This document shows, in pieces, positions 26,701-38,200 of a DNA stretch of 64,000 bases (positions are counted from its first letter, which is position 1; every line of letters starts with the position of its first letter). Both the position numbers and the translations under genes were made by a program. Source of the DNA: Eleginops maclovinus. Its lineage: Eukaryota > Chordata > Actinopteri > Perciformes > Eleginopidae. The stretch spans positions 16,246,148-16,310,147 of the forward strand of contig NC_086364.1 in the NCBI RefSeq assembly GCF_036324505.1, read 5' to 3'. The notes beneath the pieces were generated by a model. That model was given only the letters and a program-made list of their open reading frames with translations. It ran no database searches and was not told the origin of the DNA.

Positions 26701-27947
26701 TAACAATGTCAGCAAGGTTACAGTGGGGCCGCTGGACCAGGTAATACAACCACAGCCTCCTGTCAAATACAGTGGATTTTACTTTGTATACTTTGAATTT
26801 AAACTGTGTTTACCAAAGCCACTAAATCAGCCATCAGACAGCTTAAGACGAGGCAAGGCACCTTTATTTATGTAGCACCTTTCAACACAAGGCAATTCAA
26901 AGTGCTTTACAAAAATGAAAGACATTAAGAGCATTAAGAAAGACATTATACAATGGCATTCAAAAACAGTCATTAAGAACACTATGGACAGGGATGCTTG
27001 ATTTACCCACCAAAGCCAAGTTTATCAGCATGTGGCAGATATGAACTATATTTGATAGTACATAACGATAGTGTTTGGCTAGTGTTGACTCGGTGCTGTT
27101 GTTCTCTCCAGGTGTGGATCGTTGCAGATGGAGTTCCAGGTTTTCCTGCTGAGACCACCGGAGCAGTCTGCCACAGGCTGGGGTTAGGCCCCATGCAACC
27201 CAAGGGCCAGTCCTGGGACTATGGTATAGGGGTGAGTCCACTATCACGAAATATACACTGTAGTTTATATATCATATTTTATTAATAATAATGAAAAAGA
27301 ACAAGCCTGGGAAATGAAAGTGGGATAAATGGGAAAATATTTCTTAAACAGGAGACAAAGAAAAGGAAACGTTAAAAGAAAGCTGTAATCAGGCTATCCA
27401 TATATTTAGTTAAAATAGAATGACTTTTTAAGCAATAAAGGGGAACAACCGCACAGTACGGTGCAAGTACTCACAATGCAAGATCATTTGACTTTCCAGT
27501 TTTGTCGAGGGGAATCCCCCCAAAATACAGAAAATAAGGAATTGCACGTTTACTGCTGTAGTTCATATTCGATAAGATGGTGCGAAGTTACATTGTGAAA
27601 TTACTTGAATTATGACAGCATTTTCACTACTTTACAACCTGTTTACAACTAGGTAAATTATCCAACCAGTATTTCTTACTTTTTGATTGAACAGGCTTTA
27701 ACATGTTCCAGTGTATTGTGACCTTAGCGCCCTCTAGTGCACGCACAAGGTAATGGCAAGTCATTTATTTTCTTCTGTGTCATTGTTTGTCTTGCAGGGA
27801 GGATGGGAGCACATCAGTGTGAGGGGGAACTCAGTCGAGGCTCCTCGCGCCCCACATATTCCTGCTGTGGGACCCCCGCGCAGCCCGCACAGCCCGCTCC
27901 CCCCGCAGCCTCCGACACAAGTGAACGGGCGTGCTGTGGGTGTGTAG
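17711..27947 (+). CDS. tecpr1: TECPR1 (tectonin beta-propeller repeat protein 1), complete
   Basis: Autophagy factor that binds ATG5-ATG12, drives LC3 lipidation on damaged lysosomes and senses exposed sphingomyelin through dysferlin domains (family knowledge). Coding exons: 17711-17935, 18025-18207, 18461-18583, 19068-19190, 19539-19713, 20190-20290, 20384-20485, 21291-21418, 21512-22125, 22860-22972, 23080-23235, 23704-23853, 24040-24197, 24566-24693, 25102-25198, 25289-25385, 25469-25548, 25625-25681, 25763-25937, 26151-26286, 26457-26549, 26634-26740, 27112-27231, 27798-27947. Total 3591 nt, about 1196 aa; human about 1165. Order of parts: tectonin repeat (1-70), first dysferlin domain (73-175, ENQRWNPVDNF ... 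WEWEGDWYVDQ), tectonin repeats (about 190-390), poorly conserved acidic linker and ATG5-binding region (390-590), PH domain (about 590-730), second dysferlin domain (845-940), C-terminal tectonin repeats (950-1147), Pro-rich tail. All phases close. Confidence 0.95.
21419..21511 (+). other. tecpr1: 93-nt tecpr1 intron with no stop codon (exitron-like)
   Basis: The intron is a multiple of three and open in the reading frame of both flanking exons, so retention would add 31 residues to the linker. It has normal GT and AG ends and a pyrimidine tract. Confidence 0.75.
22806..22858 (+). repeat. (TCTG)n tract forming the acceptor region of a tecpr1 exon
   Basis: Tandem TCTG copies, interrupted once, run directly into the AG before the exon at 22860, so they supply its pyrimidine tract. 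Confidence 0.85.
26850..26985 (+). repeat. teleost interspersed repeat fragment in a tecpr1 intron
   Basis: CTTTATTTATGTAGCACCTT and CAATTCAAAGTGCTTTACA are hallmarks of a common fish LINE/SINE 3' region. Family not assigned. Confidence 0.6.
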
Positions 27948-28850
27948 CATCCCCACTTTTTCCTCCTCCTACCCGGCCCTGTTTGTGCCTGGATCCACAT
28001 TCTTCTACTTGGACCATTCCTACCCTTCATGTCGAGGGAACGCACAATCACCCCCCGGGGTTAGACTGTGTGCTTTGGTTGGATTTGACCCCCTGAGGGA
28101 CGGTTGTTACTCCCTGGCTCGTTTCCTCGGCAGAAGTCATGTCAGTGTGCAGTGAAGACCAAACAGAAGAGGGAGCAAAAAAGGGATCTTGAAATATTGT
28201 GGGATGAAAATGTAAAAGGGAATGCATGTGTTTGCTTTTACTAGGCTTTGTTCATTGGGTGTTTAGGGTTTTAGCAATAGCTTTTATTCTTGTATACAAA
28301 ATCCTGTGAAAACCTAAGAGGGTGGGACTTTGATAAAGGGCTAAGGCTCGGGTACTAAACTAACTTCAAACACAATCCCGCTGTAGCCTAAACGGTCTCT
28401 GTTTCTAGAATTTTGTTTGTTTTTGCATGTGATTTTATTGATTTATTTATTATCGTATTTATTTATTACACATTTGTTGAATTTTGTTTCTTCAAATATT
28501 TTGACCTATTATGTTTGCAATGGAGTGTATTTTTTTTGCCCTTATTGCTACAACAAGCCCTCCTAGTATTGAAGGGCCAGCAAAATGTGAGATCTTCCCA
28601 CTTCTATAATGTTCTTCAATTACAAGCGACTCCAGAGGTATGTGTAAAGATTCATTCTACATTTCCAAACATCTCTATCTTCCTGCAATAAGTAAAGTTC
28701 TTCCTGTCAGTATTATATCCACACATATTCCTGCTATGACATGATATGACCATGACTACTGAACATCCACAGCAGGTCTGAATATCACCATGACTCGACA
28801 TTCATCTTACAAGGGCATTGAACTGTGAAATAAACATTTAAAAAGATGTC
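27948..28850 (+). other. tecpr1: tecpr1 3'UTR
   Basis: Non-coding after the TAG at 27945-27947. The AATAAA at 28829-28834 is the best poly(A) signal; another AATAAA-containing stretch follows near 28900. Confidence 0.55.
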
Positions 28851-29079
28851 TGGATGTCATTGCATTTGATCTGGAAATGTTGATGATTGCACTTCTTATT
28901 TTAATAAACGGATTGAGAGGATTAGAGTTTCATTATTGAACAGTTTTTACAGCTTTAGGCAATAGGTTCAAACCAAGGACATGGGGTTATATAGTATTCC
29001 TTTTAACCACTTCTAACAAAACACCTTTTAAAAAGGCCTTTTCCTGACGTTAGGAAAACATATATAAAGAAAAGGTCAC

Positions 29080-29533
29080 AAGCCTGTGGGGGGCAGTGCT
29101 ATGATCTGGGGTTGCTGCAGTTGGTCTGGTCTAGGTTCAGCAACGTTATGTTCCCAAAGAATGAGGTCAGCTGACTACCTGAATATACTGAGTGACCAGG
29201 TTATTCCATCAATGGATCTTTTCTTCCCTGATGGCACGGGCATGTTCCAAGATGAACAATGCCAGGATCCATCAGGCTCAAATTGTGAAAGAGTGGTTCA
29301 GGGAGCATGAGACATCATTTTCACTCATGGATTGGCCACCACAGAGTCCAGACCTGAACCCGATTGAGAATCTTACAAGATCTTGGCGAAAAATGAACAC
29401 AAGACAGAAATACATGTTGTGACATTGCAGAAGCTTGTGGAAACGATGCCACAGCGAATGCGTGCCGTAATCAAAGCTAAAGGCGGTCTAACGAATATTA
29501 GAGTGTGTGACCTTTTTTTTGGCCAGGCAGTGT
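29080..29533 (+). mobile_element. decayed Tc1-like transposase 3' fragment
   Basis: Transposase pieces appear in alternating frames: [19 protein letters not shown] (29086 on), then [13 protein letters not shown] (frame of 29192), then TLQKLVETMPQRMRAVIKAK (frame of 29383). At least two frameshifts separate them. The right terminus GGCCAGGCAGTG followed by TA ends at about 29533. The 5' half and left repeat are missing. It lies between the 3' ends of tecpr1 and lmtk2. Confidence 0.85.
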
Positions 29534-30150
29534 ATTTGTTACACGTGAAGTTCCCAAAACTTAAAAAGGCTGTGGTAGAAAGCTACAACAAAAAGTAAGT
29601 TGTTTTAATCCTGAAAACCTTATTACAGTCAGTAGTTGAAGATGTATTCAGTTCTTTAACTGAAGTAAAACTAGCAAAAGTGTTCAAATAAATGTTTGCA
29701 TTCATCGCTCTACCTGAGTAATAGCACACATATGCATTTCAGAATCAATAGTAATGATTCTTGCACTTGAATTTCGCAGGAGGTTAAAAACAGGGTTAAT
29801 TTAAATGACTTCATACACTGCTGGGTAGCTTAACCCATCATAATACTTCATGTGTATTATTAATGTATTATATTTTCTATTAATAATATAAATATGCAAA
29901 GTACGTAAAGCTATCCACTGAAAGAAGTGGAATACATTGGAGTAAGAAGTTGCATAAAATGGGAATCCTCGAGTACATAAAAATTGTTTTCAAGTACAGT
30001 ACTTATAAATCATAAATATACTTAATTATATTTTACCTTTCAGTATTTAAGGACAGGCACAGGTTCGTATTAAACAGCTGATTTTAATGATGAAGGACAA
30101 GGACTTAGAGAAATATATCAAATAATATACGAACCCTTATCATAAGTTCA
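29534..30150. other. intergenic, tecpr1-lmtk2 convergent gap
   Basis: AT-rich DNA with no gene that I can support. With 28850-29080 and the Tc1 relic this forms the gap where human has BHLHA15; no bHLH-coding sequence was seen. Confidence 0.5.
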
Positions 30151-32242
30151 TTTGCATTTATTTTCATATTAAACAGTGTAATTATAAACATTTCATTCAA
30201 TTACACTAAGCATGATAAATATGAAGTAAAAATATTTTTTAAAATCTACAAGTTTAAAGGACAGAATGAATTCACATCTCCTTTTGTGTCTTAATTTAAC
30301 TGCTTTTAGCCGACGACTGTGATATGTTCCTCTGATCAACTTACAAATGACACCTCATACCTACGACTCAGTTACATCATTTCCCATTTACAGACAAAAA
30401 AAAAAGTACATTTACATACATCGGTACAGTTCAACATTAAGTTACATTTCTCAAATGTGCAAGATTAAGCAAATGTATACTGTAGTCAAATAAAACAAGA
30501 TTTCCTTAAATAAATGTTCAAGTTTAACTGAAGCACAGGCTGCTGGTTTTAAACAGAGGTTAACATTACCTACAGTGCCTTCTGTATGGGGCAGGGGTGG
30601 GGGGGGTGGGGGGACAGTTTCTACTACAGGTGAAGTACAGCTGTTCATCAGGTCATCTGTGACGAAATCGTAAGGGTGTTTGAAGAACCACACGGTAACT
30701 GTATAACCTACAGTTTCGACGCTTTTTATAGCTGTACACGGAAACCTTGGAAGGAAAGCAGATCTGGATCCACAACATTTTTCCTCCTTTACAGAAACCA
30801 AACATGCCCAGTCAGCTCTGTGCAGCCGGAGACGACGTATTGGCCTGCAAATGATAAATGCAATGAACGAAATGCTCAAAAGTTCACCTGGACGGTGTGG
30901 GGGCCTTAAGGAGGAAGATTATATCTGAGTAGGTTCATTAAGTTTGACACCAAGTAAAAAAAAAAAAAAAGGCAGAAAACTCTGTTCATGACGCTGAGCA
31001 GGGTTTTTTGATCTAGTAGTGAGTTTATGTGAAGCTTAAAGTCCCTGCACATTACTGAAGGAACGCCACCACGTTCATCGGGTCGTCCTATCAACTCAAA
31101 TTTCAACGAAAGTCATTGCACATTTGTTTACAAACCGCTCATTTACATTTCTTCATTCTGACATTTAAAAATAAAATCTCCCACTTTTTACACAATCCCA
31201 CGAGAGGTGCGATTTGAATTTCTGTAGTGATATTAAATGGAGGAGTGCAGCTGTCTTTGCAGCATCACAGGCACCGCGATAAGACCCAGTGACAAGTATT
31301 CAAAACCATCCGAGCAACTTCCTGCACATTTCAGAGCATAAAATGAAGCATTAGAAAATGTATAACTTGTCCGGGATCACATCTGTAAGGATAAATATGA
31401 CAATCCTTATATACCACCAACAACTCTTACTGAGACATCTCAAAAATATGAAACCACTTGCCGTAAATGCTCCCTTCAAAACACAGATATAGGAACATAC
31501 AGTGTGTCCGCTCTGTAGATGAGAGCATTTTAATTAAGGTAAATTCAAATCCTTCGTATTCAAAGCTGCTACAGAAGGACACACCACAGTTTCTCTCCAA
31601 CTCGGAGATTGTGACTTAACACACCCGACGAGAGGTTACGAAAAAAACATCCAGCTCTTTCCAAAAGAGGCAACCACTGAAATAATCGCACAACATGAAG
31701 GAGAAAATATAACAATGATAGAGAAAAAAAGCTTGGATCTTCAGTTTTGGGTCTGCTGAAATCAAAATAGCTTATTCCTATTTGGCTGTAGTGATACGTT
31801 GCCAGCCCAGTGTGTAGAATCAGAGCATAACGTTGTGTCTTTTTTTGGTGATGCAAAAGTTCTGGAAAATGAGTGCACTTTCGACACACGACGAAATGAA
31901 GCAGCCAAACACTTGGAATGTGCTCGATGAGTCCTTAAAGCAAACATTTAGAAACAGTTTTTTTTTTTTTTGTGGAATTGCACTGAACTGAAATCACACA
32001 CACTGATGTAGCTGGAGAGGTGATGTGGCTCAGACTGGAGCTGGGCCTCGTGTGTCTTAATATGCTGAAAATCATTGTTCTCATGGCCGCCTCCATGTTT
32101 GTCAAGAGCAGTTCTGCCTGAGAGAAGCATCCGCGGTTTGACCCACAAACCGCTTCATTTGTCCTTATTCAGCCGTTTTCCAAAAAAGTGCGAGTATGGG
32201 TTCAGTTTTTATTAGTGTGATGATGATGATGATGATACCACA
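30150..32242 (-). other. lmtk2: probable lmtk2 3'UTR, about 2 kb
   Basis: No coding sequence follows the stop at 32243-32245 in the direction of transcription. The first good minus-strand AATAAA after a long run is near 30158 (TTTATT on the plus strand). A C-rich stretch in the mRNA (30589-30613) and an A11 run (31958-31970, T in mRNA sense reversed) are the only low-complexity parts. Confidence 0.45.
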
Positions 32243-35200
32243 CTAGTCCTTTTCTCCATCCTCACTGCTTCCTAGAGTCAAAAGAGGAAGAAGAGATGTA
32301 AATGTAAGTTCAACCATTTGATAAATATTCAAATATATCACTACAAACTATTATAACCAGATCTGTTGCCTGTAGTTAGTGTTAATAAGTCTTTGGATAG
32401 CATGGATATACATTTACAGTGGGGCAAAAAAGTATTTAGTCAGCCACCAATTGTGCAAGTTCTCCCATTTAAAAAGATGAGAGAGGCCTGTAATTTTTAT
32501 CATAGGTATACCTCAACTATGAGAGACAAAATGAGAAAAAAAAATCCAGAAAATCACATTGTAGGATTTTTAAAGAATTTATTGGTAAACTCCTCGGTAA
32601 AATAAGTATTTGGTCACCTACAAACAAGCAAGATTTCTGGCTCTCACAGACCTGTAACTTCTTCTTTAAGAGGCTCCTCTGTCCTCCACTCGTTACCTGT
32701 ATTAATGGCACCTTTTTGAACTCGTTATCAGTATAAAAGACACCTGTCCACAACCTCAAACAGTCATACTCCAAACTCCACTATGGCCAAGACCAAACAG
32801 CTGTCAAAGGAGACCAGAGACAAAATTGTAGACCTGCACCAGGCTGGGAAAACTGAATCGCCAATAGGTAAGCAGCTTGGTGTGAAGAAATCAACTGTGG
32901 GAGCAATTATTAGAAAATGGAAGACATACAAGACCACTGCTAATCTCCCTCGATCTGGGGCTCCACGCAAGATCTCACCCCGTGGGGTCAAAATGATCAC
33001 AAGAACGGTGAGCAAAAATCCCACAACCACACGGGGGACCTAGTGAATGACCTGCAGAGAGCTGGGACCAAAGTAACAGAGGCTACCATCAGTAACACAC
33101 TACACCGCCAGGGACTTAAATCCTGCAGTTCCAGACGTGTCCCCCTGCTTAAGCCAGTACATGTCCAGGCCCGTCTGAAGTTTGCTAGAGGGCATTTGGA
33201 TGATCCAGAAGAGGATTGGGAGAATGTCATATGGTCAGATGAAACCAAAATAGAACTTTTTGGTAAAAACTCAACTCGTCGTGTTTGGAGGAGAAAGAAT
33301 GCAGAGTTGCATCCAAAGAACACCATACCTACTGTGAAGCATGGGGGTGGAAACATCATGCTTTGGGGCTGTTTTTCTGCAAAGGGACCAGGACGACTGA
33401 TCCGTGTAAAGGAAAGAATGAATGGGGCCATGTATCGTGAGATTTTGAGTGAAAACCTCCTTCCATCAGCAAGGGCACTGAAGATGAAGCGTGGCTGGGC
33501 ATGACAATGATCCCAAACACACCGCCAGGGCAACGAAGGAGTGGCTTCGTAAGAAGCATTTCAAGGTCCTGGAGTGGCCTAGCCAGTCTCCAGATCTCAA
33601 CCCCATAGAAAATCATTGGAGGGAGTCGAAAGTCCGTGTTGCCCAGCGACAGCCCCAAAACATCACTGCTTTAGAGGAGATCTGCATGGAGGAATGGGCC
33701 AAAATACCAGCAACAGTGTGTGAAAACCTTGTGAAGACTTACAGAAAACGTTTGACCTCTGTCATTGCCAACAAAGGGTATATAACAAAGTATTGAGATG
33801 AACTTTTGTTATTGACCAAATACTTATTTTCCACAATCATTTGAAAATAATTCTTTAAAAATCCTACAATGTGATTTCCTGGATTTTTTTTTCTCATTCT
33901 GTCTCTCATAGTTGAGGTATACCTATGATAAAAAATACAGGCCTCTCTCATCTTTTTAAATGGGAGAACTTGCACAATTGGTGGCTGACTAAATACTTTT
34001 TTGCCCCACTGTATATAAATACAAAAACTAAATATTTTGCACCAAGAAATGCACTAAATGAGATTAAGACGGTACAAAAAATGAATCTTTTTTTAAGGAG
34101 TAGTTGGACATTTTGTGAAACATGCACATTTGAGTTGTGGCTAAGAGAATCGATCAATGCCACTCATGTCTGTTCGGTAAACGATGCTACAGCCAACAGC
34201 TGCTAAGCTTAGCTCTTTCGAGATGTAAATTAAATCCACAGCAGGTCTATTATTAACACTTCATATCTACCCATTTTTTAAAGGGGGTAAAAAGCTGGAC
34301 TGTTTAATTCATATCCAGAAAATGTTATCAGGGTTTTCACCCTATGCTACGCTAACATTCTGCGAGCCAAACAGAATACAGAAATGAAAGTGGTGTCAGG
34401 GTTTATATCCAATCCCTGGCAGGAAAGCAAACAAATCCAAATTGGGAGCTGTTCCTTTTAACCCCATACTGGTTTGGTGCAACTGCGCACTCTACTTGCC
34501 TCCTTGTTCGATGTCGGAGTCGGTGAGATGCGTTAGGGAGAAGCTAGCGATGCTGGCCGGAGAGATGGAGAAGCGGGAGTAGTTTGAGGAGCCGCTCCAG
34601 CTGCTCTCCAGCCCCCGCCCTGTTGCAGGGGGAGGGGAGGAGAAGCGAGAGGCTGCAGAGGAGGACATGGTCTTTGACACGGGGTCCTTATCCGTCTTGG
34701 GCGGGAAGGCAGGTGCGAGGGAGAAGTCGTCATCCCACTCAAACCCGCCACCTGCAGGGGTTTTATAATCAGTCAGGGCCCGTGGTCACAGAGAAAGTGT
34801 TCAGTGCATCTTACAGGCTTCACACTTTACCTTCTTCATCTGTGGAGCTTTCAGAGTTGGCGAACCGGTTCAGGTAGCTGGCGGAGGGCAGTGGGCTGCT
34901 GAACTCGGGAGCCTGATTGTGTGAAGAGTGGTCACCCAGTTCCTTGGTGGGGGTCTCCTACATCAGAAAGAGTTTCATTTCATTAGAAATGCTACACAAA
35001 AGTGGAAAGGGAAAATAGTAGGGGTGAATTCTTATATATCCCACAATTTGATTCAAAATCAATTCTCTGGTATTTGATTGTGATTTAAAATAAAAACCCA
35101 CAACAAAGCTTGAAACATATTTGAATTGGGGTGTAGTATTAAAGCCTGTAGTAGCAATGGGTAGGTTATTTTGTAAAATAATTCAAATAAATAATATGAA

Positions 35201-38200
35201 TACTCTTGGATCTAAAAAACTAATCCTCCTCCATCATCCTCCTTTACCTGGTCAAACAGGTAGACCGTGACATCATCGAAGAACGACACCGCTCTCCGGG
35301 AGTTCTCTGCACTCGGGGAAGATGCCTCCCCGATGTTCAGCGTGGTGGGTTTCAACAAGCTCTTCAGGTTCTTCGCACTGCTGTCGTCCGACACTATGAC
35401 GGGCACCGTGTGCACCGTCTCATCCTCGCTTTCTGAACTGGAGCTGTGCAGCTGGTATCCACGGACGTCATCATCAGAGTCGTCGCTGTTCTCGTCCTCC
35501 TCGTCCGCGTCCCCGCCGTCCTCCTGTCCGTCTGAACCCGAGTCATCCCGCCTCCCCAGGAACCGCCCCTCCATGTCCGGCTCTTTTATTTTATGACAGT
35601 CACTGGCGTAGGTCCGGGTGAGTTTAGCGTGACCTGAGGTCTCCTGCACCGGCTTCGAGGGGGCAACAGGAGGAAGTGGAGGGGACGATTCTACTTCTTC
35701 TGATGGTTGATCAGGAGACGGGATGTCTTTGAACAAATCCTGTTTGTTTTCATCTTCATTGTGACTGCTGGTCGCCTCCTCCTCGTGTTGCTCTGTGATT
35801 TCTGAATTTGTGTCTGGTAATATGCCGTGAAGAGTAGGTGTTTCTCCATTAGTCTGTGCTTGGGACGTTTCCTGCTGAGAAAATAAAGAATGGACATCTT
35901 GCTCCAAGCTGACCTCGAGTGCTGGACCTCCATGACCCCTGCTGGCCTCCTCAGTAGAGTTCCTCAGCCACGTGGCTTCTCTAGAACCTCCTGCCACCGT
36001 TTCTTCAGACTTCTTCTCCGGTTCTGATTCATTGTCTGAGAAGTAGGCGGAGTCTCTGTAATTACTCCCCATAACTGGCTCCTCAGCAGGGGCTACATCA
36101 TCTGGTTGCTGGTCTTCACAAGGGTCCCCGCTGTGAGGCTCCAGCCCCCCCTCTACTTCAGAGATGATGATTTCTGGGGGGACCAGATTTCCTGCTGCTG
36201 CCAGCTCCTCCGTCTCCTCCTCTTCCTTGGCAACACTCGTGCCATTTTTAACAGGGGATTGTTCTATGACATTAGGCTGAGAGTTCCACTCAGGGGACTC
36301 CAGGTTCTCCGTCTCATACCCGCTGTCTGATATTTTGTATGGTGGCTGGAGTTTATGTTGGGCTATTTGAGCACTGAGCTCGTCTCCTTGTTCCCCGAGC
36401 CTGTGGATGTCAAGAGAGTCTAAAGAGTCAGGTGTCTCGGCTGAGTTATCCACAGTTGGCAGAGTGGTGGACATGCTGTCTTCTAGTAAACTGTCCTGGC
36501 TGATCTGGTCCAGAGACGGCCCAGAGACCAACAGGGAAGATCTGTCAGTAGGACGCCCGTTAGTGTCCATAAAGGATTCTTCATGGTCGGACAGAGTGGT
36601 TTCCAGCTCTATATCCTCAATGAGCTCACTCAACAGATCGTTACTGGTGAGGTCTTCATGGTGTCCATTGTCCGATGCTTGGACTTGCACGTCATCAGGC
36701 ATTTCATTTACTATGGGCTCCTTTGAGGTTCCTTGGTCGTCTTCAAGGCTGGGGATTTTGGCATCTGTGCACAATGAGTCTATAGTGGCACTTTCAGAAA
36801 CTGGTGTGTGGTCATCAGTTTGACTGATGATAAACTCTAACCTCTCTGAGGTAGAATCAAAACCAGAGTCTATCCCTCTGACTGAGGATTGCAGGGGACC
36901 AAGGGTTTCGGTGGAAGAACATGTACTCACTGGCAGCTGGTTGCTTGTGTTATCCTCTGTGACCACTGTAATGAAAGGCACCAGTTTTTCATTTACTTCC
37001 AGCGAGGGACATAACTCCCCCAAGCTGGTTTTCGAAGAGTCTAAAAATTCCTGCCTTGAGGATGTGCTACTTGCTGCAGGTTGTAAGTAAGAGTCTGCTG
37101 GGATTAAGCTGCCTAAATTCTCGAGGTTGTCCCAAGATCTCATCTTGAATCGCTCTTCTGGCTCGTGGGCTCGGCCTGGGAAGAGAAAATTATCCTGCGG
37201 ACTTAACCTGTCCTTCATCAGGTGCTGGTCTTTGAGAAACATAAAGTTATCAGCTAGTTTTTCAGTGTTGAGAAGTCTGTTCCCACCTGTACTCTCCCTC
37301 TCCTCTTCCACAGAATCTGTGGGGTGAAGGGCTTCTGAAGAATCCCCTAAAAAATAATCCCCATAGCTTTTATCTGTATCCACCTCCTGGACGACTAAAG
37401 GTGCAACATCATGGAAAGGGTTGCCATTGCGCTCTGGAAGCTCCATAAAACCCTGTCTCCAGGAGGGAGAGTCTTCCTGCTTGGACCCCCCGTCTGTGAA
37501 GATGTTGGTGTGGTATGGACTGTCATTTTCCAGAGACGACCAGATGTGGCTGTCTGGCAAATAGGAGTCCTTGGAGTCTATGCTTTGATGGAAGAAATCA
37601 GCATCTGTACTTGACTCATCCAGACGGACATCTTGGAGGACAACAAAGTCTTGCCGTCCTGAGCTTAAGTCCATGTCTCTATTCCCATCTTCCTCGACAG
37701 TGCTCTCCCCTTGATCTTCTAGTTGTATGTAATATTCATTTCCATTAGATGGCTTCTGTGCATCAAACACGGGTACGATGCCAGGAATCCCTGAGGGAGT
37801 GTTCCCACTTTCTATGGCCGCTGCTCTGGCTGCAGGATCGGGGAAGTGGGCCTGGATGTCTTCAGTGGAAACGGGGAAGAACATGCTGTGATAATTCAGC
37901 GTCGTGTCCAAGCCCGAACGCCCATGGTTCCCTTCGTAGTGGTCGAGCTTGGCTGCCTCCCAGACATACTCAAAGCTGAGACCTTTGCTCGTTTCGGTGA
38001 CGGTGAGAATTTCGTCGATCTCTTGTCGCAGGGCGTCATCAGCAAACTGTTCCAAGATTGGGTAAGAGGAGTGGCTGGTGGTCTGCCGTGCGGTAGGGTT
38101 GGGTTTGAGAGCATCCCAGCGTTGCTCAAAGTCTTCTTCGATGTCCTTCTGGCCTTGCATGCGCAGGTAGATGAGCAGACGGTGCACTTCCTCTGCTGTG

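Noticed and set aside
30451..30879. 142-codon minus-strand ORF in the lmtk2 3'UTR
   Set aside because: Downstream of the lmtk2 stop, contains a homopolymeric Pro stretch from the C-rich run and no family signature.
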